Source of the DNA: Aquilaria yunnanensis
Lineage: Eukaryota > Streptophyta > Magnoliopsida > Malvales > Thymelaeaceae
DNA length: 64,000 bases
Direction: 5' to 3'
NCBI GenBank assembly: GCA_039654915.1
Contig: CM077597.1
Coordinates: 81,780,001-81,844,000 of the forward strand
The translations under genes and the position numbers were made by a program. Positions within the stretch are counted from its first letter, which is position 1, and each line of letters starts with the position of its first letter. Below the pieces are notes generated by a model. The model worked only from the letters and a program-made list of their open reading frames with translations. It was not told the origin of the DNA and ran no database searches. This document shows, piece after piece, positions 58,201-62,626 of the stretch.

Positions 58201-60907
58201 TCCCGAAAACCCGACGTTGCCACACAACCACACAATTGAAAGTTCTAGAACAAACTATTCACATTGTTCTAAAATTTTAGGACCCCTTCGAAAATTTGAA
58301 AATTTTGAAGAGTACAAAAGAAAAGTCAATAAAGTTTTTGAGTAAAGGTGTCCTTTCCCCTAAAATTTAAACAACATGGCATTTTGTAATATATATTTAT
58401 TTACCATTAGCAATTTCTTTCATTGAAAACAATTAATTCATTTAATGTATAATTTGTACAGGTGGTGGAAAGAAATGGATATCAAAAGGAAGTTCCCATT
58501 TGCAAGACATAGAATAGTCGAATGTTACTTTTGGATATTGGGAATCTACTTTGAGCCCCAATATGCTTTAGGCAGAGAGATAACTACCAAAGCCATAGCT
58601 CTGACTTCCATTCTTGATGACATCTATGATGCTTATGGTACTCCTGAAGAACTTGAGCTTTTAACAACAGCAATTGAAGGGTATTAATTTCTATCTTCAA
58701 TTTTATTCGGTTTTACTTTTACCAACTTCATATATTTAATTAAATAAGGTGAAGTAAGCTAATCTATTTCATGTTTTCTTTCTTTGTTTTCAGGTGGGAT
58801 TCCAATCTAGGAACTCAATTGCCCAAGTACATGAAAACTTTCTATCTATTGCTCTTGGATGTATACAATCGAATTGCAGATGATTTGGGTATGCAAGGAA
58901 AATCATATTGCATTGACTATGTTAAAGAAGAGGTGAGTATAATTTTTTTTGGGAAATTATAAAATGCCCCTAATGTTTAGTTAAAATTACACTTATCTCC
59001 TCTTATTTTAGAAACCTCTTAAAAATGTTGTGTGATTTTAATAAGTCTACCGTTACCCTTTTAAACTCATTTTGAATGTTAAAACCAATGAATTAATTAC
59101 ATTTTGAGTTCCTAGGTTTTAATTATTGTTTAAGATTTCATCCTAACATATAAATTACTGCATATGTTGTATTTTCCAAAGGACATAATATAGTTTTTAT
59201 ATATTGATACTTTTTTCAATCACTTTTTCTTAATTTTTTCCCATTCATTTCTTATTTATTTTTGCAATCTCTGTACATATTTTTTCTTATATATTTTCAA
59301 ATATTTAGTTCCCTTTAATTAAGAAAGCCATCCCTATTTTTGAAATGAGCTATTATTCCCTGTTTTTTTCTCATGCTAGCAATTTTGAAAATTTGTTAGA
59401 GTAACTAGTAAAGCTAATGCCCATGATATGGTGATTTATGGCCGCCGACACGTAATATCTAGTGCTTTAGTTGGATAGAATTTAACATATTAATTACAAT
59501 AACTGTTTGTCTTATTATAATTTTTCTAAAGCTAAAATAGAATAAATTAGAATGGTCATTCCTAAGATAAGATAAAAGCTTTAAAATTCTTCTCCTTGAA
59601 TTAATAAATGTTTAGTGATTCTTCTTGTGATTTTATATTTATATATTTATTTATTAATTAATCATTTTTTAAGAATGACTTATTTAAAAAAATGATTAAT
59701 TTCCTTAATTTGAAAATGAACTAGAAGCCATAGATTTAATCAATCGTTACACAATTATTACTTGCAAACTAAAAGAATATATTTTTTCAATCAACATCAA
59801 ATTTAGAAAACTAACTATTGTCGATGTTACACATTTTAGTGTTAGCATTTACCCCAAAAAAATTATATATATTCATATCCCAAATCAGAAAATATCATGA
59901 TATATTTGAGATGGAGGAAATAATTCTTATTGTTATTCTTATTGTCACCAAATTCACATGAAAATTCATTTCTAGGACATTATTTGTTTTCATTGTAAAC
60001 AGAAGAAAAAAGTAGCTAAAGCTTACAATAGAGAAGTCAAATGGTACCACCAAAATTATACACCCACCATGGAGGAGTACATGCAAGTTGCAATTCCAAG
60101 CTCGGGCTATCCCTTCCTATCTACGATATCATTCATTGGCATGGGTGACGTTGCAACAAAAGACTCCTATGAGTGGGTCGTCAATAGCCCTAAGTTAATC
60201 TTGGCTTCTTCAACGATTTGTAGGCTCCAGGATGACATTATGGGTCATGAGGTATGATCTAAAACTTTTCATATAGAATAAAACAATAGTTAACTTATTG
60301 CTGTCTGAAAATTACCATTATAAATTATGTGTTTTTTGGTGATGTCATATAATATATTATATAGCATATGATCAATCACTATAAAAAAAATGTAAAAAAC
60401 TAACTGTAGAATCACTTGCCAATTTGATGTTGTTTAGCATTTTGGGGACCAAATTGTCAATAACTAAAAATTTAGTCTTCAATGATTTAGCGGCTGATTT
60501 AGCATCTAATTAGTGACTAAAGTCACTTGCTAAGCACCTTTCAGCAACCAGGTAATGGTGATCAATTTTTTGCAATCCTAATGTGCTTGAAAACGTTCAT
60601 GTCTAAATATTTGTAGTTCGAGCAAAAGCGGGGGCATTCAGCATCGAGCGTGGAATGTTACATGAAACAATATGGGGTTACAAGACATGAAGCAATGGAA
60701 CAACTCTCCAAACAAGTTAATGATGCATGGAAAGATATTAATGAAGAATGCATGCGCCCAACTGCAGTTGAAATGCAGCTGCTCATGCCACTTCTTAATC
60801 TCGTGCGTGTTATACATGTGCTCTACAACAATCATGATGGATACACTAATCCCCATGTGTCCAAAGACTTGGTTGCTTCCTTGCTTCTGCATCCAATCCC
60901 TTACTAA
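21984..60907 (+). CDS. Sesquiterpene synthase (TPS-a type), seven exons, complete
   Basis: Predicted to cyclise farnesyl diphosphate to a sesquiterpene in the cytosol, in a Mg-dependent reaction. Joined exons total 1,713 bp, giving 570 residues with every junction in phase and no stop. Exon sizes 219, 139 and 249 bp for exons 4-6 are the canonical plant TPS sizes. The N-terminal domain has [16 protein letters not shown] near residue 31 and no plastid transit peptide. The C-terminal domain has an RxR motif (R287, R289), DDIYD at 324-328, and an NSE/DTE-type motif DDIMGHEFE at 468-476 that spans the exon 6/7 junction. All key metal ligands appear present. An in-frame ATG at 21948 would add 12 residues. 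Intron 3 is 35,469 bp because of nested retrotransposons. The exact product cannot be read from sequence. Confidence 0.9.
22229..22505 (+). CDS. Terpene synthase exon 2
   Basis: 277 bp; acceptor TTATAG|GGT, donor TCTA|GTATAT. It encodes [13 protein letters not shown] and the FRLLRQQGY motif of the TPS N-terminal alpha domain. Confidence 0.85.
22617..22992 (+). CDS. Terpene synthase exon 3
   Basis: 376 bp; acceptor ATGAAG|AAATG, donor ACAAG|GTTTAT. It includes [28 protein letters not shown] and the [15 protein letters not shown] motif that leads into the catalytic domain. The acceptor is the least certain junction of the gene. Confidence 0.8.
22993..23542 (+). other. Native left part of terpene synthase intron 3
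   Basis: AT-rich intron sequence between exon 3 and the outer retrotransposon. Together with 58230-58461 it suggests an original intron of roughly 0.8 kb. No gene is visible. Confidence 0.8.
23543..23547. repeat. Target-site duplication CAACC, left copy
   Basis: Matches 58225-58229 on the far side of the outer element. Confidence 0.9.
23548..26523 (+). repeat. 5' LTR of the outer element
   Basis: 2,976 bp. A TATA box (CTATAAATAG) at 24051-24060 marks the U3/R region. It is followed by a C-rich, CpG-rich island at about 24215-24410 that would lie in the transcribed leader. Four structured hairpin motifs lie at 25290-25330, 26039-26078, 26172-26211 and 26220-26259. Short open frames in the GC island are not convincing genes. 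Confidence 0.9.
25290..26259. repeat. Four dispersed LTR hairpin motifs with matched stem changes
   Basis: Each 40-41-bp unit is an imperfect hairpin with a closing stem and an inner stem around the loop GCCA or GGCA. Closing stems are CTCCA/TGGAG, TTCCA/TGGAA and TTCCG/CGGAA (two units). Inner stems are GATCC/GGATC (two units) and GACTC/GAGTC (two units). Both sides of the stem change together. Copies recur in the other LTRs. Confidence 0.75.
26526..26545 (+). promoter_or_regulatory. Primer-binding site of the outer element
   Basis: TTGGCGACTCCGCTGGGGAC lies two bases after the 5' LTR. This primer-site class is typical of Tat/Ogre retrotransposons and is, from memory, complementary to tRNA-Arg. 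Confidence 0.75.
26546..27264. other. Leader region of the outer element
   Basis: No gene is recognisable. A segment at about 26657-26860 is well conserved with the inner element (48264-48464 reversed), as expected for an RNA leader with packaging or regulatory function. Confidence 0.4.
27265..27676. repeat. Seven tandem repeats of about 59 bp in the leader
   Basis: The unit carries CATTGCATGCATTCCATTAC, then ATCAATCAC(G/A)(T/C)GCATATAAA and TGATAAAAATAATCT. The inner element has about four related units at 47576-47870. Confidence 0.85.
27744..28640 (+). CDS. Tat/Ogre-type Gag, internally deleted
   Basis: 298 residues from an ATG after TTA. The N-terminus [22 protein letters not shown] is a short coiled coil. 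It joins directly to the second half of a Gag domain ([10 protein letters not shown], then [16 protein letters not shown]). The core before that junction, which the inner element still retains, is missing. A run of 9-11-residue repeats (NRPNDYP, NRPNNYP) follows. The C-terminus has YPRWYDP and [15 protein letters not shown], the Tat-lineage CX2HX6HX4C-like motif. The frame is open, but the deletion makes normal particle formation doubtful. It may be a dominant-negative or simply decayed Gag. Confidence 0.7.
   Translation: MAEQIEGRLIKIESKIESMAEQIRQLIELIKAKAIQEAQVQPPMTEREMVTLFVQTLKYLYYDELIGNSATNFSNIVMSGERIEHEIRTGNIAESFNNPMKRGGPSRRKDDEVQQIGRGRRIPLVDTMAIGPRLSYFANGPDNYLPNRPNDYPLNRPNNYPPNRPNDYPSNRPNNYPFNRPNQSWPPTPTPPVPAPRPREVFTPISMTYTELYPKLIERQFIRPIPTKPFKPPYPRWYDPNITCPYHDGVPGHGLENCMALKCIVQQLIESKWLDFSDEPNVTHNPLPPHQAKPSPSC
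29200..29715. repeat. Tandem repeats of about 150-170 bp, three to four units
   Basis: Each unit contains CCACTTGAGTCATCTCACTTC, CTCGGTTCTC, ACACAAACTCCGAAAA and TTCATCCCTTCCATCAAAAA. The inner element has two to three related units at about 45170-45500 on the other strand. Confidence 0.75.
29995..30250. repeat. Direct repeats of about 125 bp around CTCACGAGTAGTATTAAAAG
   Basis: Two units, each with a run including TTCTTTCACACCA and CTCAGACCTAACA / CTCGGACCTAACA. The inner element has three to four units at 44460-44890. Confidence 0.75.
31220..31575. repeat. Tandem repeats around TTGATTCAATAATCGAGACTAC-like core
   Basis: Three degenerate units include ATTGTCAAAAGC, GATTCAATAATCGAG, CACCTGGAAGGACAGGATTGA and ATCCAAGATAAGAGATAG. 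Counterparts are at 43120-43480 in the inner element. Confidence 0.7.
31727..32275 (+). pseudogene. Cys-cluster basic protein gene, outer copy 1 (premature stop)
   Basis: 549 bp from ATG to stop, the same length as all other copies. An in-frame TGA at 31859-31861 (codon 45) interrupts it; the rest stays open. After the stop it keeps the basic patch AKKRRARR and the Cys cluster [13 protein letters not shown] (CX2CX4CX3C). No clear TATA box lies within 100 bases upstream. It is the 5'-most member of a tandem trio followed by LOG. Confidence 0.75.
32435..32441 (+). promoter_or_regulatory. TATA box before Cys-protein copy 2
   Basis: CTATAAATG lies 87 bases before the ATG. It is preceded by a module (about 32325-32430) with CACTGTACATA, AAATTTTCC, ATAATGTA and CGTAAGTGTAA that resembles the modules before copy 3 and LOG. 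Confidence 0.6.
32522..33070 (+). CDS. Cys-cluster basic protein, outer copy 2 (intact)
   Basis: 182 residues, intronless. A conserved N-terminal helical part (LRKYFPSLP...[11 protein letters not shown]) is followed by [19 protein letters not shown] and a basic patch at residues 75-82. The Cys cluster is C85, C88, C93, C97, followed by [23 protein letters not shown] (C135) and a conserved C-terminus [15 protein letters not shown]. The layout of a basic patch directly before a Cys cluster and then a FI..G segment recalls the carlavirus-type nucleic-acid-binding protein family (Viral_NABP). The Cys spacing differs from what I remember for that family. A nucleic-acid-binding role is inference. 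It is flanked by sister copies and followed by LOG. Confidence 0.75.
   Translation: MDSTLSTLRKYFPSLPIKVLKKIYLARCERIRVFTRKGIPDNVQWIIEAKVRLAGEVPDAFMPRMPGLGKSRYAKRRRAKRLGVCYKCGRWNCITKCHSLGYISINREDKRKFIKNGLRKESLEDIRETLETHSCGKVQGQIVKLWRTYHKERDRYSLGNVTVNDPVCQLVRKLDGKQALDS
33221..33227 (+). promoter_or_regulatory. TATA box before Cys-protein copy 3
   Basis: ACTATAAATATG lies 66 bases before the ATG at 33287. The same CATTATCC(C)TTTCATC(A/G)CTATAAAT context is found before copy 2. Confidence 0.6.
33287..33835 (+). CDS. Cys-cluster basic protein, outer copy 3 (intact)
   Basis: 182 residues, intronless. The ATG at 33287 is chosen because it aligns with the other copies; an open ATG-like extension of five codons lies upstream. 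It shares roughly three quarters of residues with copy 2 by eye. It keeps [12 protein letters not shown] and the cluster [18 protein letters not shown]-equivalent AHSCG, and [12 protein letters not shown]. No indels separate it from the other copies, which suggests the frame was under selection. Confidence 0.75.
   Translation: MESSLSALRKYFPSFPINVLKKIYQARCERFRVFMHKGIPDNVRWLIEAKVRSAGEVPEAFFPRMPGFGKSAYAKKRRAKRLGVCHNCGWWICGNKCRSPGVITRNRSDRIRFIKNGLRKESLEDIREVLEAHSCGIVQFEIVGLWIIFQKERDRYSLGNLTLNDPVCQFVRKLDEMQITDS
33885..34260 (+). repeat. Tandem upstream modules before LOG
   Basis: About five degenerate units of 75-95 bp, each with (A/G)TCACGA...ACTGTA, GCTAGCTG, TTTTGAAATTTTCC, AATAATGTA(C/T)CCA and CTCCTGACGT-like ends. 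Single versions of the module lie before Cys-protein copies 2 and 3. One unit contains TGACGTAAGC, similar to a bZIP-bound as-1/ocs half site. Inner counterpart 41270-41560. Confidence 0.65.
34296..34303 (+). promoter_or_regulatory. TATA box before outer LOG
   Basis: CTCTATAAATATA lies about 40 bases before the ATG at 34336, which implies a very short 5' UTR. The inner LOG has the same arrangement at 41210-41231 on the minus strand. Confidence 0.6.
34336..34965 (+). CDS. LOG-like: LOG-type cytokinin riboside monophosphate phosphoribohydrolase, outer copy
   Basis: 209 residues. LOG enzymes release free cytokinin base and ribose 5-phosphate from cytokinin nucleotides, directly activating the hormone in the cytosol. 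[12 protein letters not shown] at 10-22, the loop [11 protein letters not shown] at 45-55, and the signature PGGFGTLGE at 111-119 with its catalytic Glu identify the family. The loop has Arg48 where the inner copy has Gly, which may harm nucleotide binding. The QERVLQM segment before the signature departs from the usual RKAEM-type motif. Plant LOG genes normally have several introns; this one has none, so capture through an RNA intermediate is likely. It lies downstream of the three Cys-protein genes and has its own TATA box. Confidence 0.85.
   Translation: MEKTPTRKSRSICVFSGAFPGKDEEYLKAANHLGRVLAERKIHLVYGRGSVGLMGGVASAASLGGSQVLGIIPGPLKFISGGTIGEKLVVKNLQERVLQMLLNADAFIALPGGFGTLGEVFQIASMAQLNLHKKPIGLLNVNNFFTGLIAFMDYAMQKNFISRVARRIIISATTAEELLDKIQAFVPEPDPAMIQIDWTRQSFPTSSLP
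34966..35215. other. Outer element sequence between LOG and the inner insertion
   Basis: No gene is visible. It matches 40270-40550 in reverse, and ends in the target-site duplication ACTAG (35211-35215). Confidence 0.6.
35211..35215. repeat. Target-site duplication ACTAG, left copy
   Basis: Matches 52338-52342 after the inner element. Confidence 0.9.
35216..38954 (-). repeat. 3' LTR of the inner element
   Basis: 3,739 bp, longer than the outer element's 2,976 bp. It carries four hairpin motifs (two near 35480-35570, one near 35675, one near 37130), a T/C-rich low-complexity tract at 35820-36080, and an extra island at 36235-36345. It also has a GC-rich leader island at 37935-38200 and a TATA box (reverse of CTATAAATA) near 38421. 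Open frames in the GC island on both strands look like composition effects. Confidence 0.9.
36228..36348. repeat. Inverted-repeat-flanked island in the inner LTR
   Basis: A roughly 110-bp segment of balanced composition is bounded by AAAATTTTGATCATGGTA and, inverted, TACCATGAACTAAAATTTT. It contains a tight hairpin CTTCACC-A-GGTGAAG. It is absent from the outer element's LTR and repeated at 49613-49733. Confidence 0.7.
38955..38972 (-). promoter_or_regulatory. Polypurine tract of the inner element
   Basis: On the minus strand GCATGCAAAGGGGGGCAGC lies directly before the 3' LTR, the same as in the outer element. Confidence 0.8.
39040..40020 (-). repeat. 73-bp tandem array with a hairpin in each unit
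   Basis: About 13 units lie in the 3' untranslated region. Each has AGGTTAAGGGTCCTACCTTAG, ACCTCGA and the perfect hairpin CGATAGGA-ACTC-TCCTATCG; some units have CGACAGGA with a mismatch. It occupies the same position as the 47-51-bp array of the outer element, with which it shares only short motifs such as CCTCGA. Confidence 0.9.
40021..40553. other. Inner element sequence between hairpin array and LOG
   Basis: No gene is visible. It is the reverse-complement counterpart of 34966-35215 plus 52338-52640 of the outer element; one side of the ACTAG insertion target has its equivalent near 40305. Confidence 0.6.
40554..41183 (-). CDS. LOG-like: LOG-type cytokinin riboside monophosphate phosphoribohydrolase, inner copy (intact)
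   Basis: 209 residues, intronless, from the ATG at 41183; the frame is open further upstream but lacks an ATG. It has an intact nucleotide loop [11 protein letters not shown] (45-55) and signature PGGFGTLGE (111-119). By eye it differs from the outer copy at seven bases in 630: four change an amino acid (Gly/Arg48, Glu/Lys87, and two near the C-terminus) and three are silent. Predicted role: release of active cytokinin from its nucleotide. TATA box and upstream modules are as in the outer copy. This is the better candidate for a working enzyme. Confidence 0.85.
   Translation of the reverse strand: MEKTPTRKSRSICVFSGAFPGKDEEYLKAANHLGRVLAERKIHLVYGGGSVGLMGGVASAASLGGSQVLGIIPGPLKFISGGTIGEELVVKNLQERVLQMLLNADAFIALPGGFGTLGEVFQIASMAQLNLHKKPIGLLNVNNFFTGLIAFMDYAMQKNFISRVARRIIISATTAEELLDKIQAFVPEPDPAMIQIDWTRQSFPNSSIP
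41270..41560 (-). repeat. Upstream modules before inner LOG
   Basis: Three to four units are homologous to 33885-34260, including the TGACGTAAGC-containing one (reverse complement near 41392-41402). Confidence 0.65.
41603..42151 (-). pseudogene. Cys-cluster basic protein gene, inner copy B (late stop)
   Basis: 549 bp, aligned with outer copy 3. An in-frame stop at 41732-41734 truncates it after 139 codons, past the Cys cluster [13 protein letters not shown] and the THSC motif. The rest of the frame stays open to 41603. A product of 139 residues would still contain the basic patch and Cys cluster. The TATA box is the reverse complement of CATCACTATAAATGCG near 42250-42275. Confidence 0.75.
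42416..42964 (-). CDS. Cys-cluster basic protein, inner copy A (intact)
   Basis: 182 residues, aligned with outer copy 1 but without its stop. It has [26 protein letters not shown] and [15 protein letters not shown]. Its downstream flank (GGCATTGAAGCCATTACTGG...) matches the flank of outer copy 2, not copy 1. The inner element thus appears to have lost one gene by recombination between neighbours. Function is inferred only as nucleic-acid binding. Confidence 0.75.
   Translation of the reverse strand: MDPTLSVLRKYFPSLPMNILKKIYQVHCERLRALMHKGIPEDVRWLIEAKVRLAGEIPEAFVSHMPGVGKSSYAKKRRTKRLQVCHKCGRWTCNTKCRSLGMISNNREDKIRFIKNGLSKNSLDDIQLTLKTHSCGSVQHELLGLWSIFHEERERYSPGNVILNDPVCQFVRKLDGKQIPDL
42965..46279. 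other. Non-coding middle of the inner element
   Basis: Reverse-complement counterpart of 28641-31726. It contains the repeat groups at 43120-43480, 44460-44890 and 45170-45500, and T-rich tracts near 45065-45145. No pol domain is recognisable. Open frames such as 43689-43997 (+) and 44251-44442 (-) have counterparts in the outer element but no family resemblance. Confidence 0.5.
46280..47523 (-). pseudogene. Tat/Ogre-type gag, decayed
   Basis: The N-terminus [22 protein letters not shown] starts at 47523. The Gag core follows in another frame at about 47298-46954, with [23 protein letters not shown]. The second half lies at 46801-46421 with [10 protein letters not shown] and [15 protein letters not shown]. 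Traces of the C-terminal WxDPN and [10 protein letters not shown] motifs are near 46280-46420. Several frameshifts and stops break it. It keeps the core region deleted from the outer copy. Confidence 0.7.
47576..47870. repeat. About four tandem 60-bp leader repeats of the inner element
   Basis: Counterparts of 27265-27676 on the opposite strand, with TGATGTAATGGATGCATGCAATAC and ATGAGATTATGTTTTTATCA. The unit number differs from the outer element (seven). Confidence 0.8.
47871..48576. other. Leader region of the inner element
   Basis: No gene. It is conserved in reverse with 26546-27264; the 48264-48464 part is almost identical to 26657-26857. Confidence 0.4.
48577..48598 (-). promoter_or_regulatory. 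Primer-binding site of the inner element
   Basis: On the minus strand it reads TTGGCGACTCCACTGGGGAC, two bases after the 5' LTR. One base differs from the outer element's site (A for G). Confidence 0.75.
48601..52337 (-). repeat. 5' LTR of the inner element
   Basis: 3,737 bp, apparently identical to 35216-38954 except for homopolymer lengths (for example the A run near 49540). Confidence 0.9.
52338..52342. repeat. Target-site duplication ACTAG, right copy
   Basis: Matches 35211-35215. Confidence 0.9.
52640..55080 (+). repeat. 47-51-bp tandem array in the 3' region of the outer element
   Basis: About 48 units, estimated from length. Each has GGTTTTAAGGATGGAACCTTTGCCTCGA. The middle part (about 53070-53990) uses a 51-bp unit with AACAATCAATTTTCATCATC, so frames stay open on both strands. 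The outer parts use a 47-bp unit with ATCAATCAATCAATCC. Tat-lineage elements are known for hypervariable tandem repeats in this position, which can seed satellite DNA. The open frames (for example 53034-53993 minus and 53160-54053 plus) are a by-product of a period divisible by three. Confidence 0.9.
55233..55247 (+). promoter_or_regulatory. Polypurine tract of the outer element
   Basis: GCAAAGGGGGGCAGC lies directly before the 3' LTR. Confidence 0.85.
55248..58224 (+). repeat. 3' LTR of the outer element
   Basis: 2,977 bp copy of 23548-26523. Differences seen by eye include T/C near 56043, one extra C in the C run near 56066, C/T near 56503, G/A near 57722 and T/C near 57820. TATA box at 55751-55760. 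Confidence 0.9.
58225..58229. repeat. Target-site duplication CAACC, right copy
   Basis: Matches 23543-23547. Confidence 0.9.
58230..58461 (+). other. Native right part of terpene synthase intron 3
   Basis: AT-rich intron sequence ending TTTGTACAG at the exon 4 acceptor. Confidence 0.85.
58462..58680 (+). CDS. Terpene synthase exon 4
   Basis: 219 bp, the canonical plant TPS size. It encodes WWKEMD, the RHR motif (R287, R289), [16 protein letters not shown] and the metal-binding DDIYD at 58616-58630. Donor AAGG|GTATT. Confidence 0.95.
58794..58932 (+). CDS. Terpene synthase exon 5
   Basis: 139 bp, canonical size. It encodes [17 protein letters not shown] and [12 protein letters not shown]. 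Acceptor TTTTCAG, donor GAG|GTGAGT. Confidence 0.95.
58933..60002 (+). other. Terpene synthase intron 5
   Basis: 1,070 bp, AT-rich, no gene or element recognised. It ends GTAAACAG. Confidence 0.85.
60003..60251 (+). CDS. Terpene synthase exon 6
   Basis: 249 bp, canonical size. It encodes [23 protein letters not shown] and [10 protein letters not shown], the start of the NSE/DTE-type second metal site. Donor GAG|GTATGA. Confidence 0.95.
60252..60616 (+). other. Terpene synthase intron 6
   Basis: 365 bp, no gene. It includes short TAGCGGC/TAGTGAC-type motifs near 60485-60540 that hint at an old transposon trace. Confidence 0.7.
60617..60907 (+). CDS. Terpene synthase exon 7 with stop
   Basis: 96 codons plus TAA. 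It completes the second metal motif with FE, then [20 protein letters not shown] and a typical C-terminus ending SLLLHPIPY. Confidence 0.95.
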   Translation, partial: FEQKRGHSASSVECYMKQYGVTRHEAMEQLSKQVNDAWKDINEECMRPTAVEMQLLMPLLNLVRVIHVLYNNHDGYTNPHVSKDLVASLLLHPIPY

Positions 60908-62290
60908 GCATTCCTATATCCTAGATGTCAGATAATATGTAAAAGAATAATGTTAAAGTTACAAAATGAATCTACTAAAGTTGTTCTAGAAAATTAGTGT
61001 GGTAATACATTTATAGCTTCAGCAATAGTTATTGTGGAGAATAGTAGTTTTATTTAGGGAAAAATGAGATGATATGAAATATCTAGCTCTCGCTAGCTTT
61101 GTATGACCTATCCATATATTCTTAATCCAGATCTATTGGAAATGTTCTTTATGTTGTTCAAACTTCAGCCAATAATATTAACTAGCATATTATGGTTTGT
61201 TGAAATGATTGTCACCATTGCGTAAGCTTGATTCTTAGTGTAAAAGTATAAGAGAACTATTTGATAATAGTTTTTTTCATTCATGATTTATTAGATAATA
61301 GTATTATGATGATTAATAATTCGTGAAAAAATACGAGTTTATCTATATAATTCTAATAGTAATTCACTAAAAGATGGAGTTTATTGGAAGTCACAATCTC
61401 CAAAACACTTGAAAGTTTTCACTAAAATCTTTTGTTCAGATCAAATGCTTGTCAAACGCACCATTTGAAGCTGGTATATAATAATTCAAATTTTAAGGGT
61501 AAAAAAATAACCTCTAACACTAGCGGGCACTAATAAGCTCCTAATTGTTTGTAATGAACCTCGTATATACTTATGATGGGTCATGATTCGAATAATTTGA
61601 TTCATGAAAAAAACAATACCATAAGTAGATAAACAAAAAAATAAATTTTGAAAGAAAGAAGAGGATGACCATATGGTTGCACGAAAATGAGCTTAGGATG
61701 AGCTACTGAAGGTTAGAAAACACAGAAATGGGAATTCAGAATGGTTGAGTTGAGGCAACAAACTTCTACTGGGAACTAGGGAGAGACGGTAATGGGCTAC
61801 TGGGTCAATTAGGAGAGTGGGAATTAGGTGGGCTGAGTAATAAGTTTAAAGTGGGACTGGGCTAGGTAGGGATTTAGATTGGTCTAATTGGGCTTAGTTG
61901 GTCTGGAGTAATTTTTACTGGATATAAATTTCAAAAATTGCAACTGCACTGTATACTAATCAGTTCCAAGATTTCTAAAACTGAATCGTAACTGCAATTC
62001 CAAAAAACCGCAATATTCTTTGATTTAGTGTGGATTGGTTCCCTCGGTTTTGCATGGTAGCCGATTTTGATAAGCACCCTTACACAAGGACATTATAAAC
62101 AAGCAGGAATAGGAAGGTATGTCAAACTCAATAATTGCCATCATATCTTCCGTTTTCTCTAACATGTATAAAACTGTTATTTTTTTTAATTTATCTGTGT
62201 AATCAGTATTTGATTTAACCTTCCTAACAAAATTTCTATGTCATAGGCACAAACAAATGGAGATACATGGCTCCAACATTAAGCTCAGAC
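60908..62290. other. Intergenic region downstream of the terpene synthase
   Basis: AT-rich. It would include the 3' UTR over the first few hundred bases. No other gene is recognised. Confidence 0.6.
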
Positions 62291-62296
62291 TAAATT

Positions 62297-62572
62297 TTAT
62301 TCTCCTAAATCTTTACTTATAAATATAACTCCTGGCCAACTCATATGATAACTGAAGCTTAGGTTCATGAATGGCATCTGAGCATTAGAAGGCAAAATAG
62401 GGTGCTTTCCAATCATGTGCCTATATAATTTTTCATGCAAAACAACTTTTTTGAGATTCAAGAATGTATTAGATCTGGTACACTCAAATTTGTGTTGCCT
62501 AATGCCAAAATCACTTGGTAATGCTTGGTACTTTGGCGTTCTTGGATGGTCATTCTTGAAAGATATGGGCAT
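62297..62572 (-). other. Unrecognised open frame of 91 codons
   Basis: Starts at an ATG and has a fairly protein-like composition (KNDHPRTPKYQALPSDFG, LHEKLYRHMIGKHP). No domain is recognised and no clear splice partners are seen. It could be an exon fragment or chance. Confidence 0.2.
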
Positions 62573-62626
62573 ACACTCTAAAATATAAAAAAAAACCAGG
62601 TATTATATGTTTTCAAGCAGTTTCAC

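Larger units (their letters stand above)
23548..58224 (+). mobile_element. Outer Tat/Ogre-like non-autonomous LTR retrotransposon with gene cargo
   Basis: LTRs at 23548-26523 and 55248-58224 start TGTTGACACCC and end GTTGCCACA. A CAACC target-site duplication, a primer site TTGGCGACTCC... of the tRNA-Arg-like type, and a G-rich purine tract are all present. Without the inner insertion it is about 17.5 kb. The order is LTR, primer site, 59-bp repeats, internally deleted gag, a 3-kb non-coding stretch, three Cys-protein genes, LOG, the 47-51-bp repeat array, purine tract, LTR. No protease, RT or integrase is recognisable, so it must rely on proteins made elsewhere. The LTRs differ at only about five places by eye. 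Confidence 0.9.

Noticed and set aside
60377..60610. Possible small CACTA-like insertion in terpene synthase intron 6
   Set aside because: It has CACTATAAAA and a few TAGCGGC-like motifs, but no matching opposite terminus or target duplication.
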